Numbered from the stretch's first letter, positions 17,886-26,307 are shown. The stretch is DNA of 64,000 nt from an uncultured Maribacter sp. (GCA_947493885.1 CANLTE010000001.1:248001-312000); one strand, 5' to 3'. Program-made: numbers and translations. The notes: generated from the letters alone by a model not told the origin.

Positions 17886-18391
17886 GCACTATAAAAACAA
17901 CTATAGAGGCAAAGGCACATGTATATGGTAATCATATTGATACTGACCGTATTATACCAGGGAAATATACTAAAACATTAGATTTATCTACATTGGCAAA
18001 TCATGTTTTGGAGGATTTGGACCCCAATTTCCATAAAATAGTACAATCCGGAGATATCCTTGTCGCAGGTATAAATTTTGGTTGTGGTTCCTCACGTGAA
18101 CAAGCTCCATTAGCCTTAAAACAATCTGGAATATCTGTAGTAATTGCAGAAGATTTTGCACGTATTTTTTTTAGAAACGCCATTAATATTGGGTTACCTG
18201 TTTTAGAAATTGGTAAGCATAATATTCAAAAAGGGGCTAAACTTTCTATCGACTTAAAACAAGGCATTGTTAACGATATAACAGCTAACACATCATACAA
18301 GGCAACGAAACTACCGGATATTATGATTGATATTTTAAAGGAAGGCGGGTTAGTTAATTACTTGAATAAAAACGGAAATTATACTTTATAA
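17882..18391 (+). CDS. LeuD-like hydratase small subunit
   Basis: The 169-residue swivelling domain partners the preceding LeuC-like protein. It has GNHIDTDRIIPGKYTKT (16-32), the FGCGSSREQAP loop (about 66-76) and FFRNAINIGLP. In archaeal-type isopropylmalate and homoaconitate enzymes the residues after IIPxx read YLRT or YLV-type and set substrate choice; here they are Y29-T30-K31-T32, which fits neither and suggests another substrate. It is translationally coupled to the large subunit (4-base overlap). The function follows that of the large subunit: reversible hydration of a maleate-type diacid. Confidence 0.85.
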   Translation: MSTIKTTIEAKAHVYGNHIDTDRIIPGKYTKTLDLSTLANHVLEDLDPNFHKIVQSGDILVAGINFGCGSSREQAPLALKQSGISVVIAEDFARIFFRNAINIGLPVLEIGKHNIQKGAKLSIDLKQGIVNDITANTSYKATKLPDIMIDILKEGGLVNYLNKNGNYTL

Positions 18392-18399
18392 AATGTATT

Positions 18400-18960
18400 A
18401 TGAGCAGAGTAAATCCCATACAGAATCCAAAAGAAAGTCAACTAGGCACCCTATTCTCTAATGCAGAAAAGTGGATGGGTTTTTTACCCAATGACGGACT
18501 TATTATGGCTCATAAGCCAGAAGTTCTAAAAGCATTTTTTCAATTAGCAAAAACGATATACGCCGAGGGTAAAATAAATGCAGGACTTAAAAGAATGTTG
18601 GGCCATCTTTCCAGTAAGGTAAGCGGGTGTCAATACTGTAGTGCACATACCGCATACGGTGCAAATGAACAAGGCGTTGAAAAAGATAAATTGGAACAAC
18701 TTTGGGAATATAAAACTTCATCTCTTTTTTCCGACGCTGAAAAAGCAGCATTAGAAATTGCATTAAAAGGCAGCATGGTTCCTAACCAAGTTGCAGATGA
18801 AGATTTTATCGAATTAAAAAAGTACTATGATGATGAAGCTATTGTAGAAATTATTGGAGTTATTTCCATGTTTGGTTTTTTAAACAGATGGAATGCCACA
18901 TTAAATACACAAATAGAAAATGCACCAGAAACTTTTTATAAATCTCTAAATTCAAAATAA
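18400..18960 (+). CDS. AhpD/carboxymuconolactone-decarboxylase-fold protein
   Basis: The 186-residue all-helical protein has the AhpD-type active-site motif CQYCSAHTAYGA (Cys77, Cys80, His83). It fits the peroxidase-like branch, where a redox-active CxxC and His relay protons. Such proteins either reduce hydroperoxides or protect enzymes from them. Its place between the LeuD-like and CoA-transferase genes (8-base and 1-base gaps) suggests it either guards the Fe-S hydratase from oxidation or handles a peroxide formed by an oxygenase step. I cannot tell which. Confidence 0.8.
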   Translation: MSRVNPIQNPKESQLGTLFSNAEKWMGFLPNDGLIMAHKPEVLKAFFQLAKTIYAEGKINAGLKRMLGHLSSKVSGCQYCSAHTAYGANEQGVEKDKLEQLWEYKTSSLFSDAEKAALEIALKGSMVPNQVADEDFIELKKYYDDEAIVEIIGVISMFGFLNRWNATLNTQIENAPETFYKSLNSK

Positions 18961-18961
18961 A

Positions 18962-20140
18962 ATGAGTGCTCCTTTAAAAGGTATTAAAGTATTAGAATTT
19001 ACACATGCAGTAATGGGGCCATGTGCCGGACTTATGTTGGCCGATATGGGTGCAGATGTAGTTCATGTGGAGCCAGTTCATGGTGATAGTACACGTAAAT
19101 TACAAGGCTTTGGAACGGGTTACTTTTGGTTTTATAACCGAAACAAAAGAAGCCTTGCCATTAATATAAAATCTGAGGAAGGTCGCAATCTAATTTATGA
19201 GTTGGTTAAAGATTATGACGTGGTTGTAGAAAATTTTGGCCCAGGAACTATGGATCGACTAGGATTAGGGTACGATACCTTAAAATCACTGAACAAAGGC
19301 CTCATCTATTGTTCTCTCAAAGGTTTTTTAAGTGGACCTTATGAGAAACGACATGCAATGGATGAGGTTGTTCAGATGATGGGCGGATTAGCTTATATGA
19401 CTGGTCGAGAAGGTGATCCGTTACGTGCAGGAACGTCAGTGATTGATATTACTGGAGGAATGTTTGGGTATATTGGTATTTTACAAGCATTGTATGAGCG
19501 TGAAAAAACTGGAGAAGGTGGTTTCGTAAAATCAGCTTTATTTGAAACATGCGCATTTTTAATGGGACAACATATGGCGTATTCCTCGCAAATAGATTAC
19601 AAAATTCCACCCATGCCATCACGAGTAAGCGCATGGTCTATATATAAAGTTTTTGATACCAAGGATAACGATAAAACATTTATTGGTATCATAAGCGAAA
19701 AGCATTGGGAACGCTTTTGCGAAGTTTTTGGTTGGCAAGATTGGTTAACAAATGAGCGATTAAAAACAAACAATCTTCGTATTGATGAGCGTAAATGGTT
19801 TTTACCTGCTCTTGAGGAACGCATTAAACAATACACAAAACAGGAAATTATAGAACGATGCGAAAAAGGTCATATTCCCTTTGCCCCAATCAGTAGACCT
19901 GAAGACCTTTTTGAAGATGAACAACTTAACAAAGGAAATAGTTTAATGGAAGTTAATATGGGAGGTGGTAAAACAACAAAACTACCAAAATTTCCCATTG
20001 AATATAAGGGCACGAGAGTTGAAAAACGATTAGATCCCCCAAGGATTGGTGAACACACTTTAGAGGTTTTAAAAGAACTAAATATTGATGCGGATACAAT
20101 TGCCAAAATGAAAGCTGCTGGAATCATTAAAACAGAATAA
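18962..20140 (+). CDS. family III (CaiB/BaiF) CoA-transferase
   Basis: The 392-residue protein starts GIKVLEFTHAVMGPCAGLMLADMGADVVHVE, the standard N-terminus of family III CoA-transferases. The catalytic Asp162 lies in GTSVIDITGG. Such enzymes move CoA from a donor such as succinyl-CoA to a carboxylic acid, with an aspartyl-CoA anhydride intermediate. In this operon the acceptor would be the alkylmalate made by the hydratase, giving the CoA ester cleaved by the lyase. Succinyl-CoA made by the PCC/MCM route under the same operator could act as donor. This is a separate paralogue from the one at 62823-63980. Confidence 0.88.
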   Translation: MSAPLKGIKVLEFTHAVMGPCAGLMLADMGADVVHVEPVHGDSTRKLQGFGTGYFWFYNRNKRSLAINIKSEEGRNLIYELVKDYDVVVENFGPGTMDRLGLGYDTLKSLNKGLIYCSLKGFLSGPYEKRHAMDEVVQMMGGLAYMTGREGDPLRAGTSVIDITGGMFGYIGILQALYEREKTGEGGFVKSALFETCAFLMGQHMAYSSQIDYKIPPMPSRVSAWSIYKVFDTKDNDKTFIGIISEKHWERFCEVFGWQDWLTNERLKTNNLRIDERKWFLPALEERIKQYTKQEIIERCEKGHIPFAPISRPEDLFEDEQLNKGNSLMEVNMGGGKTTKLPKFPIEYKGTRVEKRLDPPRIGEHTLEVLKELNIDADTIAKMKAAGIIKTE

Positions 20141-20144
20141 ATCT

Positions 20145-20579
20145 ATGAAACTGGTAGTTTTTGTATGTACTTTATTTATCGCTATAACTGGTGTCTCTCA
20201 AGATATAAGCACTTCTGAGAGAGAACAAATACTACATCAGATTACAAACCTCAAAACCGCGCACCTTAATAGCGATACTGTTTTGGCGAATAAAATATAC
20301 CATGACAATCTTATTCTTACTTCTCAAAGTGGAAAAAGATATCATAAGAAAGAAGCTATTGCTAACATAAAAAATACGTTTGAAAGTTACGAAAGCACAG
20401 ATATTCATTTTTTAAAGATTGATACTAATGTGATTCTAACAAATTACATGAACAAACGAAAATTTAAAGGGTTTGATGAAGGGGAATATAGACTTACGGT
20501 AGTATGGAAAAAACAGGAAGACAATTGGATTATCATTTCTATGCAATCTTCTAAAATCAAAAAAAGAACAAAAAAATAA
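20145..20579 (+). CDS. exported NTF2/SnoaL-like protein
   Basis: The 144-residue protein has a signal peptide (1-19, cleavage near GVSQD). The rest fits the NTF2-like/DUF4440 cone fold: an N-terminal helix (REQILHQITNLKTAHLNSD), then HDNLILTSQSGKRYHKKEAI and a final VVWKKQEDNWIIISMQ strand pair. These are usually ligand-binding or small isomerase/dehydratase folds. It sits mid-operon, 4 bases after the CoA-transferase. A periplasmic role with the pathway substrate is plausible; the activity is unknown. Confidence 0.65.
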   Translation: MKLVVFVCTLFIAITGVSQDISTSEREQILHQITNLKTAHLNSDTVLANKIYHDNLILTSQSGKRYHKKEAIANIKNTFESYESTDIHFLKIDTNVILTNYMNKRKFKGFDEGEYRLTVVWKKQEDNWIIISMQSSKIKKRTKK

Positions 20580-20614
20580 AAATTGCTTTTACATAAATAT
20601 TTAAAAAAACTACT

Positions 20615-21277
20615 ATGCAGACCACAGATAAAACAGCTAAAGAACTTTATTTTGAAGTAAAAGCTAACCCAGCACGTAAACGCTTTGGGTTTGGTAAAAA
20701 AGCTGCTTTAATCAATATAGATATTCAAAAAGCATATACCAGAACTGATCTTTTTAAAACAGCTTACCAAAACGACCCCAAACAGTTAGATTATGTAAAC
20801 GAATTAGCTGCAAAATTCAGGAAGTTAGGCTGGCCAGTTGTTTGGACTAATGTGGCATATATGGACACAGCAGCTGATGCTGGCGTTTGGGGCACTCGTA
20901 CAGATACGCCGGATAGTTTACAAAATATTAAATTTGGTTCGGAACGTGCTGAATTAGATGACCGGCTTATACTTGACCGTTCCTCTGACGTTTTTTACGA
21001 AAAAAAGATGCCTTCGCCTTTTTTTGAAACCCCTTTGCAATCCCTTTTAGTATGGCATCAAATAGACACTGTAATACTAACTGGAGGGTCTACATCTGGC
21101 TGCATCAGAGCTGCAGGAGTTGATTCTCTTTCTCGTGGTTATAGAACTATAATACCTGAAGAATGTGTTGCTGACAAACATGAAAGTTACCACTATGCAA
21201 ATCTTACCGATTTATCTTTAAAATATTGCGACGTACTAGAAGTACAAGAAATTTTTACATGGTTAAATAATTTATAA
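20615..21277 (+). CDS. isochorismatase-family amidohydrolase (N-carbamoylsarcosine amidase / maleamate amidase type)
   Basis: The 220-residue protein has the cysteine-hydrolase triad: Asp36 (NIDIQKAY), Lys130 or Lys131 (YEKKMPSPFF) and Cys163 in TGGSTSGCIRAAGVDSLSRG, a motif very close to N-carbamoylsarcosine amidase and maleamate amidase NicF. It would hydrolyse a carboxamide to a carboxylate and ammonia. It precedes two PuuE-type ring-opening hydrolases by 2 bases. The pairing matches imide to half-amide to diacid chemistry, so a substituted maleamate is the favoured substrate. Creatinine or hydantoin routes use the same family, but their other genes are absent. Confidence 0.85.
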   Translation: MQTTDKTAKELYFEVKANPARKRFGFGKKAALINIDIQKAYTRTDLFKTAYQNDPKQLDYVNELAAKFRKLGWPVVWTNVAYMDTAADAGVWGTRTDTPDSLQNIKFGSERAELDDRLILDRSSDVFYEKKMPSPFFETPLQSLLVWHQIDTVILTGGSTSGCIRAAGVDSLSRGYRTIIPEECVADKHESYHYANLTDLSLKYCDVLEVQEIFTWLNNL

Positions 21278-21279
21278 CA

Positions 21280-22230
21280 ATGAAAGAAGATCCAGGATAT
21301 TACGATTATTGGCCTTACGAAAATCGACCAAAAATTAAATGGCCTAATGGGGCTAAAGTTGCCTTTTGGGTGGCTCCAAATATTGAATTTTACGAGCTAA
21401 ATCCCCCTAATAATCCTTTTAGAAAACCATGGCCTCAACCAAACCCAGCATTACCTGGTTATACAAGTAGAGACTGGGGTAATAGAGTAGGTCATAAAAG
21501 GCAAATGGATCTTTTAGAAAAATATGGTATTCGTGGATCAATATCATTATCCACAGCACTATGTGACCATCATCCTGAAATTATAGCACTATGTAAAGAA
21601 CGTAATTGGGAGTTTTTTAGTCACGGTATTTACAATACAAGATATACTTACGGAATGTCTGAATCTCAAGAGCGAGACATGATTAAAGACTCCATCGAAA
21701 CTATTTATAAACATACGGGGCAAAAATGTGCGGGTTACCTAGCCCCTGCGCTATCTCACTCCGAAAACACTTTAGATTTATTTGCTGAAGTTGGTACTGA
21801 GTTATTTGGAGAAGAAGCAGGTTTTTATTCCTGTGATTTATTTCATGATGATCAACCTACTCCAATTCATTTAAGAAGCGGAAAACGTTTTGCATCTATA
21901 CCCTACTCCTTAGAAATGAATGATACCATTGCCTATCTGGTGCAAAAAATAACGCCACGTAGATATGGTCAAGAGCTCAAAGACAATTTTGACCGCTTAT
22001 ATGCAGAAGGCGCTGAAAGTGGAACCATCATGTGCATACCAACTCATAATTATCAAGTAGCAAATTCGCACAGAATAAAAGCTTACGAAGAAGCTTTAGA
22101 ATACATTACTGGGCACTCCGATGTATGGGTTGCAACAGGCAAAGAAATAGCTACTTATTATTTAGATAATTATTACGATGCTTCAATAACAGATATTAAC
22201 AACAAAAAGAATCGTTATGGGATTAGATAA
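21280..22230 (+). CDS. PuuE-type polysaccharide-deacetylase-fold hydrolase, copy 1
   Basis: The 316-residue NodB-fold protein is of the PuuE group, marked by SRDWGNRVGHKR (near 63) where chitin deacetylases differ, followed by the metal-site region SHGIYNTRYTYG and THNYQVANSHRIKAYEEAL near the C-terminus. It has no signal peptide, so it works in the cytoplasm and not on cell-wall glycans. PuuE allantoinase and cyclic-imide hydrolases belong to this group and open C-N bonds of five-membered rings. It overlaps the next gene, a paralogue, by 14 bases. No urate or allantoin genes are present. A cyclic imide substrate is inferred. Confidence 0.82.
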   Translation: MKEDPGYYDYWPYENRPKIKWPNGAKVAFWVAPNIEFYELNPPNNPFRKPWPQPNPALPGYTSRDWGNRVGHKRQMDLLEKYGIRGSISLSTALCDHHPEIIALCKERNWEFFSHGIYNTRYTYGMSESQERDMIKDSIETIYKHTGQKCAGYLAPALSHSENTLDLFAEVGTELFGEEAGFYSCDLFHDDQPTPIHLRSGKRFASIPYSLEMNDTIAYLVQKITPRRYGQELKDNFDRLYAEGAESGTIMCIPTHNYQVANSHRIKAYEEALEYITGHSDVWVATGKEIATYYLDNYYDASITDINNKKNRYGIR

Positions 22231-23137
22231 ATCATATTTAGACTATCCAGAGCGTTCATATGGCATGGATCATCAACGCTACGATTGGAACATGTTGCAC
22301 GAAAGAAAAAAAATACAATGGCCCAACAATAAAAAAATAGCTTTATGGGTGAATGTTGGTGTTCAATTTTTTCCACTAAATCAACAGGGAATTCCGTTTA
22401 AAGTTCCTGGCGGAATGACTAAGCCTTACCCAGATTTACGACATTACAGTCTACGAGATTACGGTAATAGAGTAGGTATTTATCGTTTTTTTAAAGCTCT
22501 TGACAAATACAAGGTAACACCTACCTTTGCGATGAATACTAGGTTAGCAGAACGCATACCTTATCTCACCGAAACCATTAAAGAAAGAGGAAACGAGATT
22601 CTTTGTCATGGTTACCATATGGATAAATTACATTATGGAGGGCAAAATATTGATGAAGAAAAAGAGCTAGTAAAACAGGCAGTTGATGGTTTGCGTGAAC
22701 TTACGGGACAAGCCATTACTGGCTGGATAAGCCCTGCAAAAAACGAATCTGAAAACACTCCAGATATACTAGCCCAAAATGGTATCAATTATTTTTGCGA
22801 CTGGGTTAATGATGAAATGCCTTATAATTTTAAAACAAAAAATGGTATCTTGACGGCAATGCCTTTAACTACAGAATTAGACGATCAGTTTATAATATTA
22901 AACAATTTGCATTCGGCTGAAGCTTGGGCAAATCAGGTAGAAGATGCATTTCAATACTTGTTAAAAGAAGCAACTTCGCAAGGAGGAAGAATATTAAGTT
23001 TAAATATTCATCCATGGGTATTGGGGCAACCGCATAGAATTAAGTATTTGGAATATATTCTGGACATATTAGGTAGCCATGAAGCTGTATGGTCCGCTTC
23101 TGCAACAGAAATTTTAAAAGCTTGGAAAAACAGTTAA
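22217..23137 (+). CDS. PuuE-type polysaccharide-deacetylase-fold hydrolase, copy 2
   Basis: The 306-residue paralogue of the preceding protein keeps SLRDYGNRVGIYRFF (75-89), EILCHGYHMDKLHYGG and the PuuE-like C-terminal LNIHPWVLGQPHRIKYLEY. It is clearly diverged from copy 1, which reads THNYQVANSHRI at that place, so the two probably handle different ring substituents or form a heteromeric enzyme. It is cytoplasmic, as there is no signal peptide. It is coupled to copy 1 by a 14-base overlap and followed by the transporter gene after 10 bases. Confidence 0.82.
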   Translation: MGLDKSYLDYPERSYGMDHQRYDWNMLHERKKIQWPNNKKIALWVNVGVQFFPLNQQGIPFKVPGGMTKPYPDLRHYSLRDYGNRVGIYRFFKALDKYKVTPTFAMNTRLAERIPYLTETIKERGNEILCHGYHMDKLHYGGQNIDEEKELVKQAVDGLRELTGQAITGWISPAKNESENTPDILAQNGINYFCDWVNDEMPYNFKTKNGILTAMPLTTELDDQFIILNNLHSAEAWANQVEDAFQYLLKEATSQGGRILSLNIHPWVLGQPHRIKYLEYILDILGSHEAVWSASATEILKAWKNS

Positions 23138-23147
23138 ACTTTTGTAG

Positions 23148-24032
23148 ATGACGGCACAATTTTTAGCATACATTCCTGTCATATTACAAATTATTCTGTT
23201 TCTAGTAATGCTGGGCATGGGATTAACACTCACCGTAACCGATTTTAAACGTGTTGGTGTTGCTCCTAAAGCAATTTTTATTGGATTATTTAATCAAATA
23301 GTTCTGGTTCCTATAATAGCTTTTACCATTGTTGCAGTAGTACCTATGAAGCCAATGGTAGCTATGGGGTTAATGATTGTAGCTTGTTGCCCTGGGGGAG
23401 CGGTTTCTAATCTTTTTTCTCATTTAGCAAAAGGAGACACCGCCTTATCTATAAGCCTAACAGCCATATCTAGTTTAGTGACCATTTTTACGATTCCATT
23501 TATATTAAACTTTTCGCTAGACGCTATTTTGGGAGCTGCATCAAAAAACATACAACTTCCTATTGGAGCTACAGTTCTTAATATCTTTAAATTAACTGCA
23601 TTGCCCGTTCTTATTGGTATGTTTATAAAACATAAATATCCTAATTTTTCTGAAAAAAGTAAGCCCGCAATTTCATGGGGTTCTGGTATTGTTATTGTCT
23701 TAGCATTAGTACTTATGATTATGAAACTTGAAGAAATTGGTAGCAGCTGGTTTTTTATTAAAGCTTCATTTTTAGGAGTACTTTTACTTAATATTACAAC
23801 GCTTTCCGTAGGTTATTTTAGCGCAAAAGCGCTAAAGACATCTACAAAACAGGCAGCAACAATTGCTATAGAAAGTGGAATGCAAAACAACGTATTGGGA
23901 ATGACTATTGCGCTTTCGGCTGGATTATTGAATGAACCAAAAATGGCAGCTACTGCCGGTGTTTATGGGGTTGTAATGTGTATTATTGCTATCGGCGTGA
24001 TTTTTCTGTTCAAAAAATTAATTAATAAGTAA
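23148..24032 (+). CDS. bile acid:sodium symporter (BASS) family transporter
   Basis: The 294-residue inner-membrane protein has about nine or ten hydrophobic segments from the N-terminus on. Family marks are LGMGLTLTVTDFKRV (about 20-35), VACCPGGAVSNLFSHLAKGD (the Na+-site crossover) and ESGMQNNVLGMTIALS. BASS carriers bring organic anions in with sodium (bile acids, pyruvate, pantoate and other carboxylates). Within this operon it is the likely inner-membrane importer of the pathway substrate or an acidic intermediate, complementing the TonB receptor. It is co-transcribed with its neighbours (10-base and 1-base gaps). Confidence 0.87.
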   Translation: MTAQFLAYIPVILQIILFLVMLGMGLTLTVTDFKRVGVAPKAIFIGLFNQIVLVPIIAFTIVAVVPMKPMVAMGLMIVACCPGGAVSNLFSHLAKGDTALSISLTAISSLVTIFTIPFILNFSLDAILGAASKNIQLPIGATVLNIFKLTALPVLIGMFIKHKYPNFSEKSKPAISWGSGIVIVLALVLMIMKLEEIGSSWFFIKASFLGVLLLNITTLSVGYFSAKALKTSTKQAATIAIESGMQNNVLGMTIALSAGLLNEPKMAATAGVYGVVMCIIAIGVIFLFKKLINK

Positions 24033-24033
24033 A

Positions 24034-24807
24034 ATGAACTTACATCTAGATAATAAGCTCTTTTTGGTTGGTGGAGCAACAAGTGGATTAGGAAGAGCAA
24101 TTACAGAGCAGTTAATAGCGGAAAATGCAAGAGTTATTGCCGTAGCCCGTACACAAGAAAAACTAAAAGAATTGCAGCAAATAAGTGATAAAATAGAAAT
24201 TTTTGCTGGGGATTTATCAGATGAGAATACGTTATCTAGTTTAATTAAAATCATTGGTGACAATGTATTAACTGGTGCTGTAGTTAATTCTGGAGGGCCT
24301 CCAGCAATGGCTGCTATGAATACAAAACTGTCTGATTGGGATACTGCTTATAAAACCGTAGTTAGATGGAAAATTGCATTAACTCAGGCATTATTACCCA
24401 AAATGATTGACCAACAATATGGTCGTTTGTTATATATAGAAAGTGTTTCCGTAAAACAGCCCGTAGAAAATTTAGTACTTAGTAATGCCATGCGATTAGC
24501 AGTTGTTGGTTATGTAAAAACGCTTTCGCAAGAAATTGGATCATCGGGAGTTACCTTAAATATCTTAGGTCCAGGATTTCATGCTACACAGCGCATGGAA
24601 AATTTGTTTAAAAAGAATAGCGAACTAAAAGGAGTTCCTGAATCGGAGATTAGAGCCACATTTGCAGAACAAACCGTGATGAATAAAATTGGAAAACCCG
24701 AAGGTTTTGCTTCGTTAGCACTATGGCTACTATCTTCACACAGTAGTTATATTTCTGGGCAAACAATTTCGGTAGATGGTGGTTTGGTGAAAGGCACAAT
24801 GGGTTAA
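24034..24807 (+). CDS. short-chain dehydrogenase/reductase with non-canonical active site
   Basis: The 257-residue Rossmann protein has GGATSGLG (13-20) and a C-terminal SGQTISVDGGLVKG as in FabG-like SDRs. The catalytic YxxxK is replaced: the segment reads LSNAMRLAVVGYVKTLS (149-165), with Ser150/Arg154 at the Tyr/Lys positions. This SNxxR form occurs in a recognised subgroup of SDRs, so it is unlikely to be a sequencing error; its chemistry is unclear. It is the last gene of the operon, ending 8 bases from the convergent SDR gene. Confidence 0.8.
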   Translation: MNLHLDNKLFLVGGATSGLGRAITEQLIAENARVIAVARTQEKLKELQQISDKIEIFAGDLSDENTLSSLIKIIGDNVLTGAVVNSGGPPAMAAMNTKLSDWDTAYKTVVRWKIALTQALLPKMIDQQYGRLLYIESVSVKQPVENLVLSNAMRLAVVGYVKTLSQEIGSSGVTLNILGPGFHATQRMENLFKKNSELKGVPESEIRATFAEQTVMNKIGKPEGFASLALWLLSSHSSYISGQTISVDGGLVKGTMG

Positions 24808-24815
24808 AGTATAAA

Positions 24816-25562
24816 TTAGTGCATTCCGGCACCACCATTAACATGCAAGCATTGTCCAGTCATATGAGCGGCTCCATTACTTAACAAAAACAGAATTACC
24901 GAACTTATCTCCTCTGGCTTAGCTATGGCTCCTAAAGGAACTATGCGTTGATATTGCTCTTTATTAAAACGCATTGTACCATCTTCTTTATAAATAAAAT
25001 TAGTATCAACTGCTCCAGGAGCAACTGTATTTACTCTTATTTTAGGTGAAACTTCCGCTGCTAATGTTTTACTAAAAGCTATTACCGAGGCTTTTCCAGC
25101 TGTATACGGTCCGTAATTTTTTTGACCTATAAACGCAAGCCCCGAAGACATATTTACAATTGAAGCCTTAGATGTGTTTTTTAAAAGAGGTAAAAACACT
25201 TTACAGGAATTAAAACAGCTTTTAAAACTAATATCATAGGTATGATTCCATTGTTCAATACTAACTTCTTCTATGGATTTAAAATGTGTTATAGCTCCAG
25301 ATAAATTTACAAGTCCATCAATTTTGAAAACCTTTTCTTTAATATTACCACAAGCGACCTCCAATTCGTCTGCGTTCAAAGTATTTACAGCCATATAGTC
25401 GTATTTGTCTGATTCTTTATAAAGTGAAGTTTTCTGAATATCAAGTCCAAATACAACTGTATTACAATCCACTAATTGTTGAATCAAGGTCTGCCCAATA
25501 CCACTATTGGCCCCTACAATTACCACAACACTATCCTGAGCTGAATATTTTGCCTGTATCAT
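24816..25562 (-). CDS. short-chain dehydrogenase/reductase, canonical
   Basis: The 248-residue SDR has the NAD(P) motif GANSGIG (17-23), a catalytic Ser in NMSSG and YTAGK (Tyr153, Lys157), and ends MTGQCLHVNGGAGMH. It should oxidise an alcohol or reduce a ketone in the cytoplasm. It is the third gene of a minus-strand unit with the hydrolase-fold protein and a secreted protein, 1 base after the latter. The ending MTGQxxxVNGG resembles 3-oxoacyl reductase and cyclohexanol-type SDRs. The substrate is not predictable. Confidence 0.87.
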   Translation of the reverse strand: MIQAKYSAQDSVVVIVGANSGIGQTLIQQLVDCNTVVFGLDIQKTSLYKESDKYDYMAVNTLNADELEVACGNIKEKVFKIDGLVNLSGAITHFKSIEEVSIEQWNHTYDISFKSCFNSCKVFLPLLKNTSKASIVNMSSGLAFIGQKNYGPYTAGKASVIAFSKTLAAEVSPKIRVNTVAPGAVDTNFIYKEDGTMRFNKEQYQRIVPLGAIAKPEEISSVILFLLSNGAAHMTGQCLHVNGGAGMH

Positions 25563-25563
25563 A

Positions 25564-26307
25564 CTATTTTTTATTTTCTTTTCGCCATGTATTTTGATTT
25601 ACAAAACCAGGTTCAATAAATGTCCAACCAGATATTACCTTTCTTAAATTAATTCCTATTCGTTTCGCTTCTGGATTTACCCAAGTATAGCTTATAGAAC
25701 GGCTATTAATATCAACACTATCTAAAGGCATATCATAAATGGCTAGTTTCATTATAGCTAGTTTTCTTCCGAAAACCAATTGCGTAAGTTCAACTGTATA
25801 GTCAGCACCTTCAACATCTAACTCCACCATTCCACCTTGATCACTAATTTCTAAATTACCTTGATGGTATTTCCCTCCAGGCTCAGTCTTCATAGGATAC
25901 TCAATCCATCCAGAAAACTTACGCGCTCTAATAAATTTATAGGGGTCTTTATTTTTAAAATGGTGTTCTCCCGTTATAAAAAGCGTATCTCCACTTAAAA
26001 CTATATTTTCATTCATCCTCCGATTTTCGGAGAGATTTAACTTTTCGATAATGTTCTTGCCATTTCGCCCCTCACGAATTTCCATTGATAAATTACCTTC
26101 CTCTGTTTTTTCTATTTTTAGTGATAAATGTCTGTGTTTATCATTAGTCTTAATACCATGAATTTCTTCAGCTGTATTCTCTTGCCAATATTGTTGAAAA
26201 TTATCCCACTCGCCAATTAGTGCTTCTTCAGCATTACTGTTAGTAAATGATGTAAAGCTTAGGACAACTAAACATAATACTCCAAAATATGTACATATAA
26301 ACTTCAT
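25564..26307 (-). CDS. exported lipocalin/CpeT-like beta-barrel protein, unassigned
   Basis: An open frame begins at 26340, but I place the start at 26307, because the signal peptide MKFICTYFGVLCLVVLSF begins there and this removes the overlap with the upstream gene. The mature part (about 225 residues) is strand-rich and opens EEALIGEWDNFQQYWQ, which recalls the GxFxNxxQ start of CpcT/CpeT calycins; later KFSGWIEYPM and ISYTWVNPEAKRIG also fit a barrel. The resemblance to CpeT is weak and could be generic to lipocalins. It probably binds a small hydrophobic ligand in the periplasm. It is co-transcribed with an alpha/beta-hydrolase-fold gene and an SDR. Confidence 0.5.
   Translation of the reverse strand: MKFICTYFGVLCLVVLSFTSFTNSNAEEALIGEWDNFQQYWQENTAEEIHGIKTNDKHRHLSLKIEKTEEGNLSMEIREGRNGKNIIEKLNLSENRRMNENIVLSGDTLFITGEHHFKNKDPYKFIRARKFSGWIEYPMKTEPGGKYHQGNLEISDQGGMVELDVEGADYTVELTQLVFGRKLAIMKLAIYDMPLDSVDINSRSISYTWVNPEAKRIGINLRKVISGWTFIEPGFVNQNTWRKENKK

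Noticed and set aside
15739-18391. Leucine degradation or biosynthesis as the role of the HMG-CoA-lyase and LeuCD genes
   Set aside because: No isovaleryl-CoA dehydrogenase, methylcrotonyl-CoA carboxylase, leuA or leuB accompanies them, and the small-subunit loop does not fit isopropylmalate enzymes.
21280-23137. Allantoin/urate degradation as the role of the PuuE-type genes
   Set aside because: No uricase, hydroxyisourate hydrolase, OHCU decarboxylase, allantoicase or ureidoglycolate genes are present, and the hydratase/lyase/CoA-transferase set has no place in that pathway.
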